From Muribaculaceae bacterium (GTDB lineage Bacteria > Bacteroidota > Bacteroidia > Bacteroidales > Muribaculaceae): a stretch of DNA of 46,668 nt. The DNA lies in contig JAFUKL010000005.1 of assembly GCA_017473615.1 (NCBI GenBank), forward strand, positions 1-46,668, read 5' to 3'. The position numbers were made by a program, and so were the translations under genes. The notes under the pieces are model-generated. The model searched no databases and was not told the origin of the DNA. It saw only the letters and a program-made list of their open reading frames with translations. Positions 34,540 to 43,846 of the stretch are shown here, in pieces (within the stretch, counting starts at the first letter, position 1; each line of letters opens with the position of its first letter).

Positions 34540-34555
34540 TAAATTTGTAATTTTG
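34540..34555 (+). promoter_or_regulatory. Promoter -7 elements of tsaD
   Basis: TAAATTTG (34540-34547) and TAATTTTG (34548-34555) are adjacent full matches to TAnnTTTG. The second fits a short leader of about 20 nt. A -33 TTG is not clear. Confidence 0.5.
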
Positions 34556-34580
34556 CCGATAATTGAAAATACAAAATGAT

Positions 34581-35597
34581 ATGAGCAATATAATATTGGG
34601 TATTGAGTCTTCTTGCGATGATACATCGGCTGCCATAATAAAAGACGGAATACTGTTGTCAAATGTCATAGCAGGACAGAAAGTGCATGAGGCTTACGGC
34701 GGTGTCGTCCCCGAATTAGCATCAAGAGCGCACCAGCAAAATATTGTTCCGGTGGTGTCGGAAGCAATACGTCAGGCAGGCATAAAAAAGCAGGATATAG
34801 ACGGTATCGCATTTACAAGAGGTCCCGGATTGCTCGGCTCTTTGCTTGTAGGGACATCTTTTGCTAAAGGATTGTCTTTAGCCTTGAATGTACCATTATT
34901 GGATGTCAATCATTTACATGGACATGTGCTGTCACATTTTATAAAAGAGGACGAAAATACCGAAGTCCCGGAATTTCCTTATTTATGCCTTCTTGTATCA
35001 GGAGGAAATTCGCAGATAATAAAAGTGAACTCACCAAGCGATATGGAGGTGTTGGGGCAGACGATCGATGATGCTGCAGGTGAAGCGTTCGACAAGTGTG
35101 CCAAGGTTATGGGATTACCCTACCCGGGTGGCCCGCATATTGATAAACTTGCGGCGGAGGGGGATGCCAATCGTTTTAAGTTCAGCAAGCCTCACATACA
35201 AGGGTTGAATTATAGTTTTAGCGGTCTGAAGACATCTTTTTTATATACGCTGCGCGATGAGAAAAAAATAAATCCTGATTTTGTCGAACAGAATAAAGCC
35301 GACCTTGCCGCATCACTGCAGAAGACTATTATTGATATCCTAATGGACAAATTCTCAAAAGCGATAAAAGAGACCGGCATAAAAACCGTAGCGATAGGTG
35401 GCGGTGTCTCTGCCAACTCCGGTGTACGCAACGCAGTAGCCGAATATTGTGAACGCAGAAATATCAAGGCTTTTATCCCTAAAAGATCTTTTACGACCGA
35501 TAATGCGGCTATGATAGCCATCGCCGGATATTTCAAGTATTTGGCTAAAGATTTTTGCGATATAAATCTGCCTCCTTTCGCACGCATTACGGTATAA
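34581..35597 (+). CDS. tsaD: tRNA N6-adenosine threonylcarbamoyltransferase
   Basis: From ATG 34581 the protein has 338 residues, the usual length; an in-frame TTG 18 bases upstream is less likely. It begins MSNIILGIESSCDDTSAAI. The metal-binding His111 and His115 lie in NHLHGHVLSH, and LCLLVSGGNSQI and the late GGGVSANSGVRN and FTTDNAAMIA follow. It transfers the threonylcarbamoyl group to adenosine 37 of ANN-decoding tRNAs, with TsaB, TsaE and TsaC encoded elsewhere. Confidence 0.97.
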   Translation: MSNIILGIESSCDDTSAAIIKDGILLSNVIAGQKVHEAYGGVVPELASRAHQQNIVPVVSEAIRQAGIKKQDIDGIAFTRGPGLLGSLLVGTSFAKGLSLALNVPLLDVNHLHGHVLSHFIKEDENTEVPEFPYLCLLVSGGNSQIIKVNSPSDMEVLGQTIDDAAGEAFDKCAKVMGLPYPGGPHIDKLAAEGDANRFKFSKPHIQGLNYSFSGLKTSFLYTLRDEKKINPDFVEQNKADLAASLQKTIIDILMDKFSKAIKETGIKTVAIGGGVSANSGVRNAVAEYCERRNIKAFIPKRSFTTDNAAMIAIAGYFKYLAKDFCDINLPPFARITV

Positions 35598-35616
35598 AGA
35601 ATTAAACAAGGCATTT

Positions 35617-36858
35617 ATGGATGTTTCAATAATTGTTATTGGAGATGAATTGCTTATAGGTCAAGTGACCGACACCAATTCAGGATGGATTGCCCGACAC
35701 CTTAATCCGTTGGGGTGGAATGTAAAGAGCATTAAAGTGGTTGCCGACGACAGCGAAGAAATATTTTCAGCTATCAATCAAGCTTTTGTCCAAACAGATA
35801 TTATACTTACCACAGGCGGATTGGGTCCGACTAAAGATGACATCACCAAACCCACTTTATGCCGATATTTCGGAGGGGAATTGGTTATGGATAAGGCTAC
35901 GCTGCGCAATGTGGAAGAAGTTGTAGCCAAACGACATTTGACTATGAACCCGCTAAATGAGGCTCAAGCATTAGTGCCTACATCTTGCCGTGTGATTCAG
36001 AACCGTGTGGGAACAGCACCTATTATGTGGTTTGAAAAACAGAACAAGGTTCTTGTTGCCATGCCGGGCGTTCCGTTTGAAACCGAAACCATGATGGAAT
36101 GTGAAGTGATTCCCCAATTACTGAAACGTTTCTGCGTGAATGATCATATCGAGCATCGCACATTTATAGTAATAGGTTATGCAGAATCGGCACTCGCTAT
36201 CAAACTGGATGAATTTGAACGGGAATTACCCGGATATATACACCTTGCTTACCTGCCCAAACCGGGGATAATACGTCTAAGACTGACAGGTTCTTCTACT
36301 GATGCAGAGAAAATAAAATCGGATATGGAGATGTTGTCGTCAAAGCTTGACGCAATTTTAGGCAACGCTATCGTATGCCATGAAGACAAGCCTATCTCGG
36401 CTATATTGGGAGATAAGTTACATGAAAGAAGATTATCACTTGCCACAGCTGAGAGTTGTACCGGAGGAAATGTTGCTCACCAAATTACATCCATACCGGG
36501 CAGTTCCCAATATTTTACAGGTTCGGTGGTATCCTATTCAAATGATGTTAAACAGAATCTGTTGGGTGTACCTGCCGATGCCATAAAAGAACACGGCGCA
36601 GTAAGCGAACCCGTAGTCAGGCAAATGGCTTGCGGTGTAAGTTCATTATTAAAGACCGATTGCGCTATTGCGACATCCGGAATAGCAGGTCCCGGGGGAG
36701 GCACACCTGAAAAGCCGGTAGGAACAGTGTGGATGGCAGCCAAGATAGGCGACAGAATACATTGCGAGTGCAAGCATTTCCCGGGTGTACGCGATCGAGT
36801 GATAGACCGAACGACAACCGAAGTTCAGATAATGTTGCTGAAAATGCTTATGGAGTAA
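35617..36858 (+). CDS. CinA family protein, nicotinamide-nucleotide amidohydrolase with a molybdopterin-binding-like N-terminal domain
   Basis: The 413-residue protein has a MoCF-binding N-terminal domain (residues 1-170, with IIVIGDELLIGQVTDTNSGW and TTGGLGPTKDDITK) and a C-terminal CinA/PncC domain (about 255-413, with ATAESCTGGNVAHQITSIPG and IATSGIAGPGGGTPEKPVGTVW, split for length). The C-terminal domain deamidates nicotinamide mononucleotide in NAD salvage; the N-terminal domain hydrolyses ADP-ribose-type compounds in some members. It starts 19 bases after tsaD and is probably co-transcribed with it and the following acyltransferase. Confidence 0.92.
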   Translation: MDVSIIVIGDELLIGQVTDTNSGWIARHLNPLGWNVKSIKVVADDSEEIFSAINQAFVQTDIILTTGGLGPTKDDITKPTLCRYFGGELVMDKATLRNVEEVVAKRHLTMNPLNEAQALVPTSCRVIQNRVGTAPIMWFEKQNKVLVAMPGVPFETETMMECEVIPQLLKRFCVNDHIEHRTFIVIGYAESALAIKLDEFERELPGYIHLAYLPKPGIIRLRLTGSSTDAEKIKSDMEMLSSKLDAILGNAIVCHEDKPISAILGDKLHERRLSLATAESCTGGNVAHQITSIPGSSQYFTGSVVSYSNDVKQNLLGVPADAIKEHGAVSEPVVRQMACGVSSLLKTDCAIATSGIAGPGGGTPEKPVGTVWMAAKIGDRIHCECKHFPGVRDRVIDRTTTEVQIMLLKMLME

Positions 36859-36861
36859 TCT

Positions 36862-37941
36862 ATGTATATGTGCTGTAGTATGAAAAAAAACGAGACACGT
36901 AAGCGAATAGAATATTTTGACTTGATGAAAGGTGTCTGCATAGCATTAGTTGTTATTTCACACTGCTATGAAGAGTTGGAAATCAGGTTGTCAAATGAAC
37001 ATTTATGGAGTATGCTTGAGCATCTGCGTATGCCTCTGTATTTTTTCCTGTCGGGCATGTTTTTTAAAGAATACAGCTGTTTCATTGATTTTGTCGTGCG
37101 GAAGTTCAATAAATTGATAATCCCTTTATTGTTCTTTTGTGTGATAACCGTAATCCCCAAATTGCTCATTGGACAAGTAGACTTTGATTTCATTGCTGTG
37201 AAGAAACATATTTCATGGATGCTGAAGTATGGAGGCTATTTATGGTTTCTTCGAACATTGTTTTTCGCCAACATTCTATATTACACATATAACCATTTTG
37301 TAAAAGACCGAGGAATATATACAAGAATCGGAGTTATGCTGGCTTTAACTCTATCTGGCTGGATAATCAACAGCTTTATTCCTATCGAGGGCGATTTTCG
37401 CTCAGATTACGCATATATTATAAGCATTATAACCTCGTTTCTCGTTCTCCCGTTCTTTTTTGTAGCATCATGGATGAGAAAAATATTGGGATCAGGAGAA
37501 ATAAGAATTGGAAAAACGGCATTGGCATTAATCTTTATCCTGTCATTATCCGTAAGCTATTTAACTTCATCAGGAGGAGTATATTTGGTTAACGCTAAAG
37601 TCGAGAACAATATCATACTGTTTTATATAGCGGCATTCTCTTCTATACTGAGTGTTTGGTGCGTATGCTATACTGTGAAAAAGCTGTTTTATTTCTCCTA
37701 TATAGGCAGATATTCCATAATCGTATATCTCACACATATACCATTGCTTAACGTATTGGTCTACAAAGGATGGTGTACCGATGTGTATGTTTTGGCTGCT
37801 GTAACACTCGCATTTATGCCGGTAATGATATGGATATTTAAAGCCGTTTTCCCTGCATTTGTCGCACAGCGTGATATATTACTATATCAGGACGGTCGCC
37901 TGAAAGTCGATTGGAAAGCTTTTTCATTGAAAAATAGATAG
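36862..37941 (+). CDS. Acyltransferase-3 family membrane protein
   Basis: The 359-residue integral membrane protein starts in earnest at RIEYFDLMKGVCIALVVISHCYEELE (about residues 14-40, shown here in parts), the opening of acyltransferase family 3, with a conserved His in VISHC. About ten hydrophobic helices follow. Such proteins O-acylate surface sugars or lipids, but the substrate is unknown. The start at 36862 is 3 bases after cinA; an ATG at 36880 (MKKNETRKR), preceded by better sequence, is an equally likely start. No terminator separates it from the promoter of the L28 operon. Confidence 0.85.
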   Translation: MYMCCSMKKNETRKRIEYFDLMKGVCIALVVISHCYEELEIRLSNEHLWSMLEHLRMPLYFFLSGMFFKEYSCFIDFVVRKFNKLIIPLLFFCVITVIPKLLIGQVDFDFIAVKKHISWMLKYGGYLWFLRTLFFANILYYTYNHFVKDRGIYTRIGVMLALTLSGWIINSFIPIEGDFRSDYAYIISIITSFLVLPFFFVASWMRKILGSGEIRIGKTALALIFILSLSVSYLTSSGGVYLVNAKVENNIILFYIAAFSSILSVWCVCYTVKKLFYFSYIGRYSIIVYLTHIPLLNVLVYKGWCTDVYVLAAVTLAFMPVMIWIFKAVFPAFVAQRDILLYQDGRLKVDWKAFSLKNR

Positions 37942-37948
37942 AAAGGTA

Positions 37949-37979
37949 TTGTGTATTAACAAAAAAAGTTCTATCTTTG
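37949..37979 (+). promoter_or_regulatory. Promoter of the rpmB-rpmG-DUF4295 operon
   Basis: TTG (37949-37951), exactly 20 bases, then TATCTTTG (37972-37979): a full match to the consensus. The first gene begins about 300 bases later, so the transcript has a long leader. Confidence 0.8.
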
Positions 37980-37988
37980 CACACGAAA

Positions 37989-38251
37989 ATTTCAGAACAG
38001 CAGTACAACGACTATTCCTTTAGTCATGTTCTGTGACTTTAATCGTTGAAACTTCGATGCAAGATGATGATGCTAAAGTTCTTGCATAAAGCGTAGGACG
38101 ATATTGTACATAAATCGCCGCAGTTAACAACCACCCTATTTTGTTGCCGACTGCATTTTATTTAGAATATTGCGCTACTGCGAAGAAAGAGATGGCAGTA
38201 AATTGGCTGAAAAGCTGACATACTCTGCATATATGCACTCTGTTTTGAAAT
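37989..38251 (+). ncRNA. Candidate structured leader RNA of the L28 operon
   Basis: This 343-base gene-free stretch between the acyltransferase and rpmB begins at a good promoter. Its 5' end ATTTCAGAACAG (37989-38000) can pair over its whole length with CTGTTTTGAAAT (38240-38251), counting one G-U pair. Inside lie CAGAACA/TGTTCTG (37993-38033, competing with the closing stem), ATGCAAG/CTTGCAT (38057-38087), GCAGT/ACTGC (38120-38154) and the palindrome TGCATATATGCA (38226-38237). No long open frame is present. It may be an autoregulatory ribosomal protein leader or an independent RNA. I do not recognise a known family. Confidence 0.5.
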
Positions 38252-38284
38252 GAAATAATTTAAATTATAAATTGAGAAAAAGCC

Positions 38285-38542
38285 ATGTCAAAAATTTGTC
38301 AAATTACAGGCAAGAAGGCGATCACAGGTAACAATGTATCGCACTCTAAGAGAAGAACAAAGCGTAAATTCAACGTGAATTTGTTCAAAAGAAAATTCTA
38401 TTGGGTAGAAGAAGGTCAATGGATCAGCCTTGTTGTATCAGCAAACGGTTTGCGTATAATCAATAAGCTTGGTCTTGACGCAGCTATCAGAAAAGCTGCA
38501 AAAGATGGTAATTTAACTGAAATTAAAATCGTAGAAAAGTAA
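38285..38542 (+). CDS. rpmB: 50S ribosomal protein L28 (bL28)
   Basis: The 85-residue protein begins [20 protein letters not shown] and contains [20 protein letters not shown], the L28 signature. It binds 23S rRNA in the large subunit. It is followed 7 bases later by rpmG and then DUF4295, a conserved trio in Bacteroidota. The long structured leader upstream suggests control of the operon at the RNA level. Confidence 0.97.
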   Translation: MSKICQITGKKAITGNNVSHSKRRTKRKFNVNLFKRKFYWVEEGQWISLVVSANGLRIINKLGLDAAIRKAAKDGNLTEIKIVEK

Positions 38543-38549
38543 AATCAAG

Positions 38550-38738
38550 ATGGCAAAGAAAGCAAAAGGTAATAGAGTTCAAGTCATCCTCGAATGTACT
38601 GAGCAAAGAGCTAGTGGTGTGCCAGGAATCTCTCGTTATATTACCACAAAAAATAGAAAGAACACCACAGAAAGAATGGAATTGAAGAAATACAATCCAT
38701 ATCTTAAAAAAGTAACAGTTCATAAAGAAATCAAATAA
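38550..38738 (+). CDS. rpmG: 50S ribosomal protein L33 (bL33)
   Basis: The 62-residue protein begins [18 protein letters not shown] and contains [13 protein letters not shown] and the C-terminal [18 protein letters not shown]. The usual zinc-binding cysteines of the C+ form are absent (only one Cys, at residue 16), so this is a zinc-free C- paralogue. Second gene of the operon. Confidence 0.96.
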   Translation: MAKKAKGNRVQVILECTEQRASGVPGISRYITTKNRKNTTERMELKKYNPYLKKVTVHKEIK

Positions 38739-38749
38739 TACGTTAAGTC

Positions 38750-38905
38750 ATGGCAAAGAAAGTAGTTGCAACGTTGCAAAAAGGTGAAGGCCGTACGTAC
38801 AGTAAGGTCATCAAGATGGTAAAATCGCCAAAGACTGGCGCTTATGTGTTCAAAGAACAAATGGTTCTTAACGATCAAGTAAAAGATGTTTTGGCTGCGA
38901 AATAA
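38750..38905 (+). CDS. DUF4295 family small basic protein, ribosome-associated
   Basis: ATG 38750 to TAA 38903-38905 encodes 51 residues beginning MAKKVVATLQKGEGRTYSKV and ending QVKDVLAAK. It is the DUF4295 family, found in Bacteroidota behind L28 and L33. A novel large-subunit protein, bL38, has been reported in the Flavobacterium johnsoniae ribosome; I think this family is the likely match, but am not certain. The gene lies 11 bases after rpmG and is followed by a terminator. Confidence 0.85.
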   Translation: MAKKVVATLQKGEGRTYSKVIKMVKSPKTGAYVFKEQMVLNDQVKDVLAAK

Positions 38906-38932
38906 GTTTCCGGCTTAAATATTATATAAAAC

Positions 38933-38975
38933 AAGGAGCTGTGTCAAAATTATTATTGGCACAGCTCCTTTAGGT
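38933..38975 (+). terminator. Intrinsic terminator of the L28 operon
   Basis: AAGGAGCTGTG (38933-38943) pairs perfectly with CACAGCTCCTT (38960-38970), with more pairing inside a single mismatch. TTAGG follows directly, so the T run is short. Confidence 0.75.
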
Positions 38976-39137
38976 TTGAAAGAATTAACAAGATTCAAGC
39001 ATTGAGATTTTGAAGTTGTGGCACAGCGGATAAATTCATCTCGATAGTAGTGCACCAAAGTATAAGAACAGGCATATTCACTTTCTTAAAAAACGGTAAA
39101 ATGTACATCAAAAACCAAATAATGACAATTAATTGCC

Positions 39138-39145
39138 TACTTTTG
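39138..39145 (+). promoter_or_regulatory. Candidate -7 element of purT
   Basis: TACTTTTG is a full match to TAnnTTTG, 38 bases before the purT start. No clear TTG lies about 20 bases upstream. The stretch 38976-39137 holds nothing else that I can identify. Confidence 0.45.
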
Positions 39146-39183
39146 TATATCAATACTAAAAACTTAACAAACTAATACTACTT

Positions 39184-40380
39184 ATGGCTAAAATAGGCTC
39201 TGTAATGACTAATGTGGGTCGCAAAGCGTTGCTTCTCGGTAGCGGAGAACTTGGCAAAGAAGTTGCTATCGAACTTATGCGCATGGGCGTGGAAGTTGTT
39301 GCATGCGACAAGTACCCCAATGCTCCGGCTATGCAGGTCGCACATCATTTTCATGTTTTCAACATGCTTGACGGTGACAAATTACGTGAAGTAATAGAAC
39401 TTGAACGTCCTGATCATATAATTCCAGAAGTAGAAGCTATTGCTACACCGGTGCTTGTGGAATTGGAGAAAGAGGGGTATCACGTGACGCCTACGGCAAA
39501 AGCCGCTTGGCTGACAATGAACCGTGAAGGTATTCGCCGTTTGGCTGCCGAAGAGTTAGGCATTACTACATCCCGCTATAAATTTGCATCCACCGAGAGC
39601 GAATTCATTCAAGCTGTGGAAGAGATAGGCATACCGTGTGTAGTTAAGCCTATCATGAGTTCATCAGGACACGGACAAAGCACAATCAAGAAACCGGAAG
39701 ATATAAGTCAAGCATGGCAAACCGCTCAAGAAGGCGGAAGAGCCGGTGCCGGCAGAGTTATCGTGGAAGGATTTGTGGACTTCGACTACGAAATCACACT
39801 GCTCACCGTGCGTAATTCAGCTGGTACTCAATATTGCGAACCGATAGGACATATCCAAATTGATGGAGACTACCGCTATTCATGGCAACCGCAGCCAATG
39901 ACACCGCCCGCTCTTCTTAAAGCTCAGGAAATAGCCAAGAAAGTAACCGATGCATTAGGCGGATACGGAATATTCGGTGTGGAAATGTTCATCAAAGGCG
40001 ATGAAGTGATATTCAGCGAAGTTTCACCACGTCCTCACGACACAGGTATGGTAACAATGATTTCACAAGACCAAAGCGAATTTGCACTGCACGCGCGCGC
40101 ACTTTTAGGTCTACCTATCCCATCTATCAAGTTTTACGGTCCATCGGCTTCACGGGCAATTGTGGTAGAAGGCAATACCAACCGTGTGGAATTTGACAAT
40201 CTTGAAAAGGTTCTTGCCGAACCCGGCGTACAGATGCGCATTTTCGGAAAACCTGAAATCAACGGACACAGACGAATGGGTGTAATTCTCGCAACTGATG
40301 AATCGGTGGAGGCTGCACGCGAAAAGGCAGAAAGAGCCTACCAAGCACTAACCGTAAACGTACTCACACGCGACGAATAA
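39184..40380 (+). CDS. purT: Formate-dependent phosphoribosylglycinamide formyltransferase
   Basis: The 398-residue ATP-grasp protein begins with [20 protein letters not shown], which is the PurT dinucleotide-like N-terminus, followed by [17 protein letters not shown]. The ATP-grasp core (about residues 120-310) has [54 protein letters not shown] (in parts) and the C-terminal RMGVILA. It makes formyl-GAR in purine synthesis from formate and ATP, without a folate cofactor. It is monocistronic and convergent with glyA, which supplies the folate one-carbon pool by another route. Confidence 0.96.
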   Translation: MAKIGSVMTNVGRKALLLGSGELGKEVAIELMRMGVEVVACDKYPNAPAMQVAHHFHVFNMLDGDKLREVIELERPDHIIPEVEAIATPVLVELEKEGYHVTPTAKAAWLTMNREGIRRLAAEELGITTSRYKFASTESEFIQAVEEIGIPCVVKPIMSSSGHGQSTIKKPEDISQAWQTAQEGGRAGAGRVIVEGFVDFDYEITLLTVRNSAGTQYCEPIGHIQIDGDYRYSWQPQPMTPPALLKAQEIAKKVTDALGGYGIFGVEMFIKGDEVIFSEVSPRPHDTGMVTMISQDQSEFALHARALLGLPIPSIKFYGPSASRAIVVEGNTNRVEFDNLEKVLAEPGVQMRIFGKPEINGHRRMGVILATDESVEAAREKAERAYQALTVNVLTRDE

Positions 40381-40460
40381 AGTTTTCACATAACGATAGT
40401 TATCGTAATTTAACTCCGTTAACACCCCCTATTGTGTCACCGGAGAACAAGAATGAAACA

Positions 40461-40505
40461 AAAAAGCCGGCTTATCTCTGTTAGCAGTGGATAAGCCGGC
40501 TTTTT
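40461..40505. terminator. Bidirectional terminator between purT and glyA
   Basis: AAAAAGCCGGCTTATC (40461-40476) pairs perfectly with GATAAGCCGGCTTTTT (40490-40505). With A runs on the left and T runs on the right it works in both directions, for the convergent purT and pyr-glyA units. Confidence 0.95.
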
Positions 40506-40529
40506 TACGCTATATATGAAACCTGTTTT

Positions 40530-41810
40530 CTAATAAGCAAACATCGGATATTCGTTCATCATCGCATTAACTTTTGAACGAACTGCCGCAATCACCTTTT
40601 CGTCTTCCGGTGCATGTAGTACAGTGTCGATAAGTTCAACAATTTCGCCCATCATGTCCTCTTTCACACCACGTGTGGTAATAGCAGGTGTTCCAAGTCG
40701 GATACCTGATGTTTGGAACGGTGAACGGCTGTCAAACGGTACCATATTCTTATTGGCTGTAATGTCGGCTGCCACAAGAGCCTTTTCTGCCACTTTACCA
40801 GTCAATTCAGGGAACTTGGTGCGAAGGTCAAGCAGGATGCAATGGTTATCGGTTCCGCCCGATGCAATTTTATACCCTTTATCGGTAAGAGCTTGTGCCA
40901 TTGCCTGTGCATTCCTTTTCACCTGTTTCTGGTATTCGACAAATGAAGGTTGAAGAGCTTCGCCGAACGCTACCGCCTTAGCCGCAATTACGTGTTCCAG
41001 CGGTCCTCCCTGAACACCCGGGAATACCGCAGAATCAAGAAGTTGCGACATCATCTTCACCTGTCCCTTTGGAGTGGTCTTTCCCCAAGGATTCTCAAAG
41101 TCCTTGCCGAGCATGATGATACCGCCACGCGGACCGCGCAATGTCTTGTGAGTGGTGGATGTAACTATGTGCGCATATTTCAACGGATTCTCAAGCAAGC
41201 CGGCTGCGATAAGACCGGCAGGGTGAGCCATGTCGATAAGCAGAATAGCTCCTACTTCATCGGCTATTTTGCGCATGCGTGCATAATCCCAATCGCGGGA
41301 ATATGCGCTTGCTCCACCTACTATAAGTTTCGGTTTCACTTCGTGTGCCAATTTTTCCATTTGGTCATAGTCCACAAGGTTGGTTTCTTGAGTAACATTG
41401 TATTCCACTTGGTTGAATACAATACCCGAGAAGTTTACCGGTGACCCATGAGAAAGGTGACCGCCATGAGAAAGGTTAAGTCCCATAAAAGTGTCGCCGG
41501 GATTCATGCACGCCATAAACACTGCCATATTGGCTTGCGCACCTGAGTGAGGCTGTACATTAGCCCATTCAGCTCCGAATATTTTTTTCAAGCGTTCGAT
41601 AGCTATGGTTTCGCTTTCGTCCACCACTTCACACCCGCCGTAGTAACGGTGACCCGGGTATCCTTCAGCATACTTGTTGGTCAAGCATGAACCCATAGCC
41701 TGCATCACTTGATCGCTTACGAAGTTTTCTGATGCAATTAGCTCTATCCCCTTCTTTTGGCGTTGATGTTCACGTTCAATAATGTCGAAAATCAGTGTAT
41801 CTTTCTCCAT
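40530..41810 (-). CDS. glyA: Serine hydroxymethyltransferase
   Basis: The 426-residue PLP enzyme has [29 protein letters not shown], and the PLP-binding Lys222 in [14 protein letters not shown]. It interconverts serine and glycine and charges tetrahydrofolate with a one-carbon unit used for purines and thymidylate. It is the last gene of the pyrB-pyrI-flavin reductase-glyA unit, 36 bases after the flavin reductase, and shares the terminator at 40461. Confidence 0.97.
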   Translation of the reverse strand: MEKDTLIFDIIEREHQRQKKGIELIASENFVSDQVMQAMGSCLTNKYAEGYPGHRYYGGCEVVDESETIAIERLKKIFGAEWANVQPHSGAQANMAVFMACMNPGDTFMGLNLSHGGHLSHGSPVNFSGIVFNQVEYNVTQETNLVDYDQMEKLAHEVKPKLIVGGASAYSRDWDYARMRKIADEVGAILLIDMAHPAGLIAAGLLENPLKYAHIVTSTTHKTLRGPRGGIIMLGKDFENPWGKTTPKGQVKMMSQLLDSAVFPGVQGGPLEHVIAAKAVAFGEALQPSFVEYQKQVKRNAQAMAQALTDKGYKIASGGTDNHCILLDLRTKFPELTGKVAEKALVAADITANKNMVPFDSRSPFQTSGIRLGTPAITTRGVKEDMMGEIVELIDTVLHAPEDEKVIAAVRSKVNAMMNEYPMFAY

Positions 41811-41846
41811 AAATAATGTGTTGATATATGTTTATTATAGTTTTTA

Positions 41847-42413
41847 TTATTTCTTTTTCTTTACAGTCCATCCGAAAGTTCCTATTAATTCACCCACGGT
41901 ATAATAACCACCATGCGCATACACAAGCAGATTGGCAGCTTTCATATCGAACGCTCCGGTTTCGGGGTCGATGAAACGCTCGTCGGCTATCACGTTCAGG
42001 ACATCGGCAATGAACATATCATGCGTACCCAAACTTATAATTTCTTTCACCCGGCATTCAATCGAGATAGGTGATTCGTATATATATGGCGCACTCACCT
42101 TAACACCTTTTCCGGGTGTGAGATTCATTTCCTCAAACTTGTTGTAGTCACGCCCCGAACGCACTCCGCACCAGTCGGTAGCACGAGCCAGTTCTTCGGT
42201 CGTGAGGTTGAGGGTGAACTCCATATTGCGCTTGATTATATCGTAGCTATGGCGTTCCGGTCTTATCGACACATAGCACATGGCAGGATCGGAACAGATA
42301 GTCCCCACCCAACTTGCCGTAAAAATATTAGCCTCTTCAGTATTGCTACCGCAACTCACCATTATGGCAGGAAGCGGATAAATCATTGTCCCCGGTCGCC
42401 AATTTTGTTTCAT
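41847..42413 (-). CDS. Flavin reductase-like domain protein (flavoredoxin family)
   Basis: The 188-residue protein has the FMN-binding split-barrel pattern of the flavin reductase-like family: WRPGTMIYPLPAIMVSCG, NIFTASWVGTICSDPAMCYVS (in parts), FTLNLTTEELARATDWCGV and the C-terminal GGYYTVGELIGTFGW. It binds FMN and may pass electrons from NAD(P)H; its partner is unknown. It starts 7 bases after pyrI ends, so it is co-transcribed with the aspartate carbamoyltransferase genes, a neighbour order I recall from other Bacteroidales. Confidence 0.88.
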   Translation of the reverse strand: MKQNWRPGTMIYPLPAIMVSCGSNTEEANIFTASWVGTICSDPAMCYVSIRPERHSYDIIKRNMEFTLNLTTEELARATDWCGVRSGRDYNKFEEMNLTPGKGVKVSAPYIYESPISIECRVKEIISLGTHDMFIADVLNVIADERFIDPETGAFDMKAANLLVYAHGGYYTVGELIGTFGWTVKKKK

Positions 42414-42420
42414 ATCCCGA

Positions 42421-42885
42421 TTATTTAAGTGTAATCTTGTCCTTTACTTCGGTACGCTCGCAATAATGGCATTTCAGCACCATGTTATCCCTGTCTATCA
42501 CATGAAAATGAGTACGCATAGGCTCATTGTTGGTGATGCACTTAGGATTACTGCACTTCACGATTCCGTAGATGTCGTCAGGCAAAGAAACCTTGCGTTT
42601 ATTCACCACCTCATAGTCTTTTATTTCATTGATTACAGCATTAGGAGCTATTATAGCTATACGGTTAAGTGTCGATTCGGGGAATGTCACATCGGCAACT
42701 TTTATGATACCTTTCCTGCCGTATTTCTTACTGTCAAGATTATTACCTATGGTAACACTGTTTTCAAGAGACTGGATTCCTAACAAATCTACTACCTTGA
42801 ACAACGAATCGCTTGGAATATGATCGATAACCGTGCCGTTCTCCAATGCTGCAACAGCAAGCTCCTTTTTCTTATTTTCATTCAT
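42421..42885 (-). CDS. pyrI: Aspartate carbamoyltransferase regulatory subunit
   Basis: From ATG 42885 the protein has 154 residues, the normal length. The start is fixed by AGGAGG 8 bases upstream; a longer frame from 42930 would run into pyrB and add 15 atypical residues. Residues 1-100 form the nucleotide effector domain ([18 protein letters not shown]). The zinc site is Cys111, Cys116, Cys139 and Cys142 (CSNPKC and CHYC). It binds CTP, UTP and ATP to adjust PyrB activity. The pyrB stop codon lies 14 bases upstream, overlapping the ribosome-binding site. Confidence 0.97.
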   Translation of the reverse strand: MNENKKKELAVAALENGTVIDHIPSDSLFKVVDLLGIQSLENSVTIGNNLDSKKYGRKGIIKVADVTFPESTLNRIAIIAPNAVINEIKDYEVVNKRKVSLPDDIYGIVKCSNPKCITNNEPMRTHFHVIDRDNMVLKCHYCERTEVKDKITLK

Positions 42886-42893
42886 GATAAGTT

Positions 42894-42899
42894 CCTCCT
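42894..42899 (-). promoter_or_regulatory. Perfect Shine-Dalgarno AGGAGG before pyrI
   Basis: The minus strand reads AAAGGAGG, 8 bases (AACTTATC), ATG. Its A residues belong to the pyrB stop codon. It is the second strong Shine-Dalgarno sequence in a window where nearly all genes lack one. Confidence 0.75.
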
Positions 42900-43817
42900 T
42901 TATTTTACGTCGATACCTAACACCTTGCATATAATTGCTTCACGAGCATAAAGCCCGTTCTGTGCCTGTTGGAAATAATAAGCCTTAGGATTAGCATCCA
43001 CATCGTAAGCGATTTCGTTCACGCGCGGCAGCGGGTGCAGAATACGCAGGTTCTCCTTGCTGTTGTCGAGCATTGAGTTGTGAAGATTATATAGATCTTT
43101 CACCCGCTCATATTCCAACAAGTCGGTAAAGCGTTCGCGTTGCACACGGGTCATATACAGAATATCGCTTTGGTTAATGATTTCCTCCGAGAAATCGGTC
43201 GATTCGTGATACTCTATGCCATGTTCCTCACAGAACAATTTGTATTCCACCGGCATCTGTAGTTCTTGGCACGCCACGAAGTTAAAAACCGGCTTAAAGT
43301 GATACATCGCCATGAGAAGCGAGTGTACGGTACGCCCGTATTTCAAGTCTCCCACCATAGTTATGGTAAGATTCTCAAGTGTGCCTTGCGTCTTGTATAT
43401 GGAATATAGATCAAGCATCGTCTGTGAAGGATGTTGGTTAGCTCCATCTCCGGCGTTGATGATAGGAACAGGCGAGAACTCGCTTGCATACCTTGCTGCG
43501 CCTTCAAGGTGATGGCGCATTATGATAAGGTCGGCATAATTAGCTACCATTCTTATGGTGTCGTGCATCGTTTCTCCCTTGGACGAACTCGTCGTGCTGG
43601 CATCGGAAAAACCTATAACACGTCCTCCCAATCTGTTTACGGCAGTCTCAAAACTCAATCGTGTGCGTGTGGACGGTTCAAAGAAAAGCGTAGCTACGAC
43701 TTTCCCTTCAAGCAGGCGCTGGTTAGGATTTTCTTCAAACTTACGAGCCTTTTCCAGCAGTTCAAGAATCTCCTCTTTTGTAAGGTCGGAGATTGAGACC
43801 AAACTCTCGTTGTTCAT
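42900..43817 (-). CDS. pyrB: Aspartate carbamoyltransferase catalytic subunit
   Basis: The 305-residue protein has the carbamoyl-phosphate site [11 protein letters not shown] (residues 49-59), the SSSKGET loop, the MRHHLEGAA segment and [10 protein letters not shown]. It joins carbamoyl phosphate and aspartate in the first committed step of pyrimidine synthesis. With pyrI it forms the allosteric class of ATCase. The start codon lies about 30 bases after a terminator-like hairpin that ends a short leader ORF, so expression is probably set by attenuation. Confidence 0.97.
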   Translation of the reverse strand: MNNESLVSISDLTKEEILELLEKARKFEENPNQRLLEGKVVATLFFEPSTRTRLSFETAVNRLGGRVIGFSDASTTSSSKGETMHDTIRMVANYADLIIMRHHLEGAARYASEFSPVPIINAGDGANQHPSQTMLDLYSIYKTQGTLENLTITMVGDLKYGRTVHSLLMAMYHFKPVFNFVACQELQMPVEYKLFCEEHGIEYHESTDFSEEIINQSDILYMTRVQRERFTDLLEYERVKDLYNLHNSMLDNSKENLRILHPLPRVNEIAYDVDANPKAYYFQQAQNGLYAREAIICKVLGIDVK

Positions 43818-43846
43818 ATATGTATTGCTTTTATGTTTTAGTCAGT

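Noticed and set aside
37949-38285. tmRNA, RNase P RNA, 6S RNA or SRP RNA
   Set aside because: No tRNA-like ends, no RNase P core motifs, no SRP tetraloop segment and no single long rod typical of 6S RNA.
40624-41444. Open frames opposite glyA
   Set aside because: They are shadows of the strongly conserved glyA frame and resemble no protein family.
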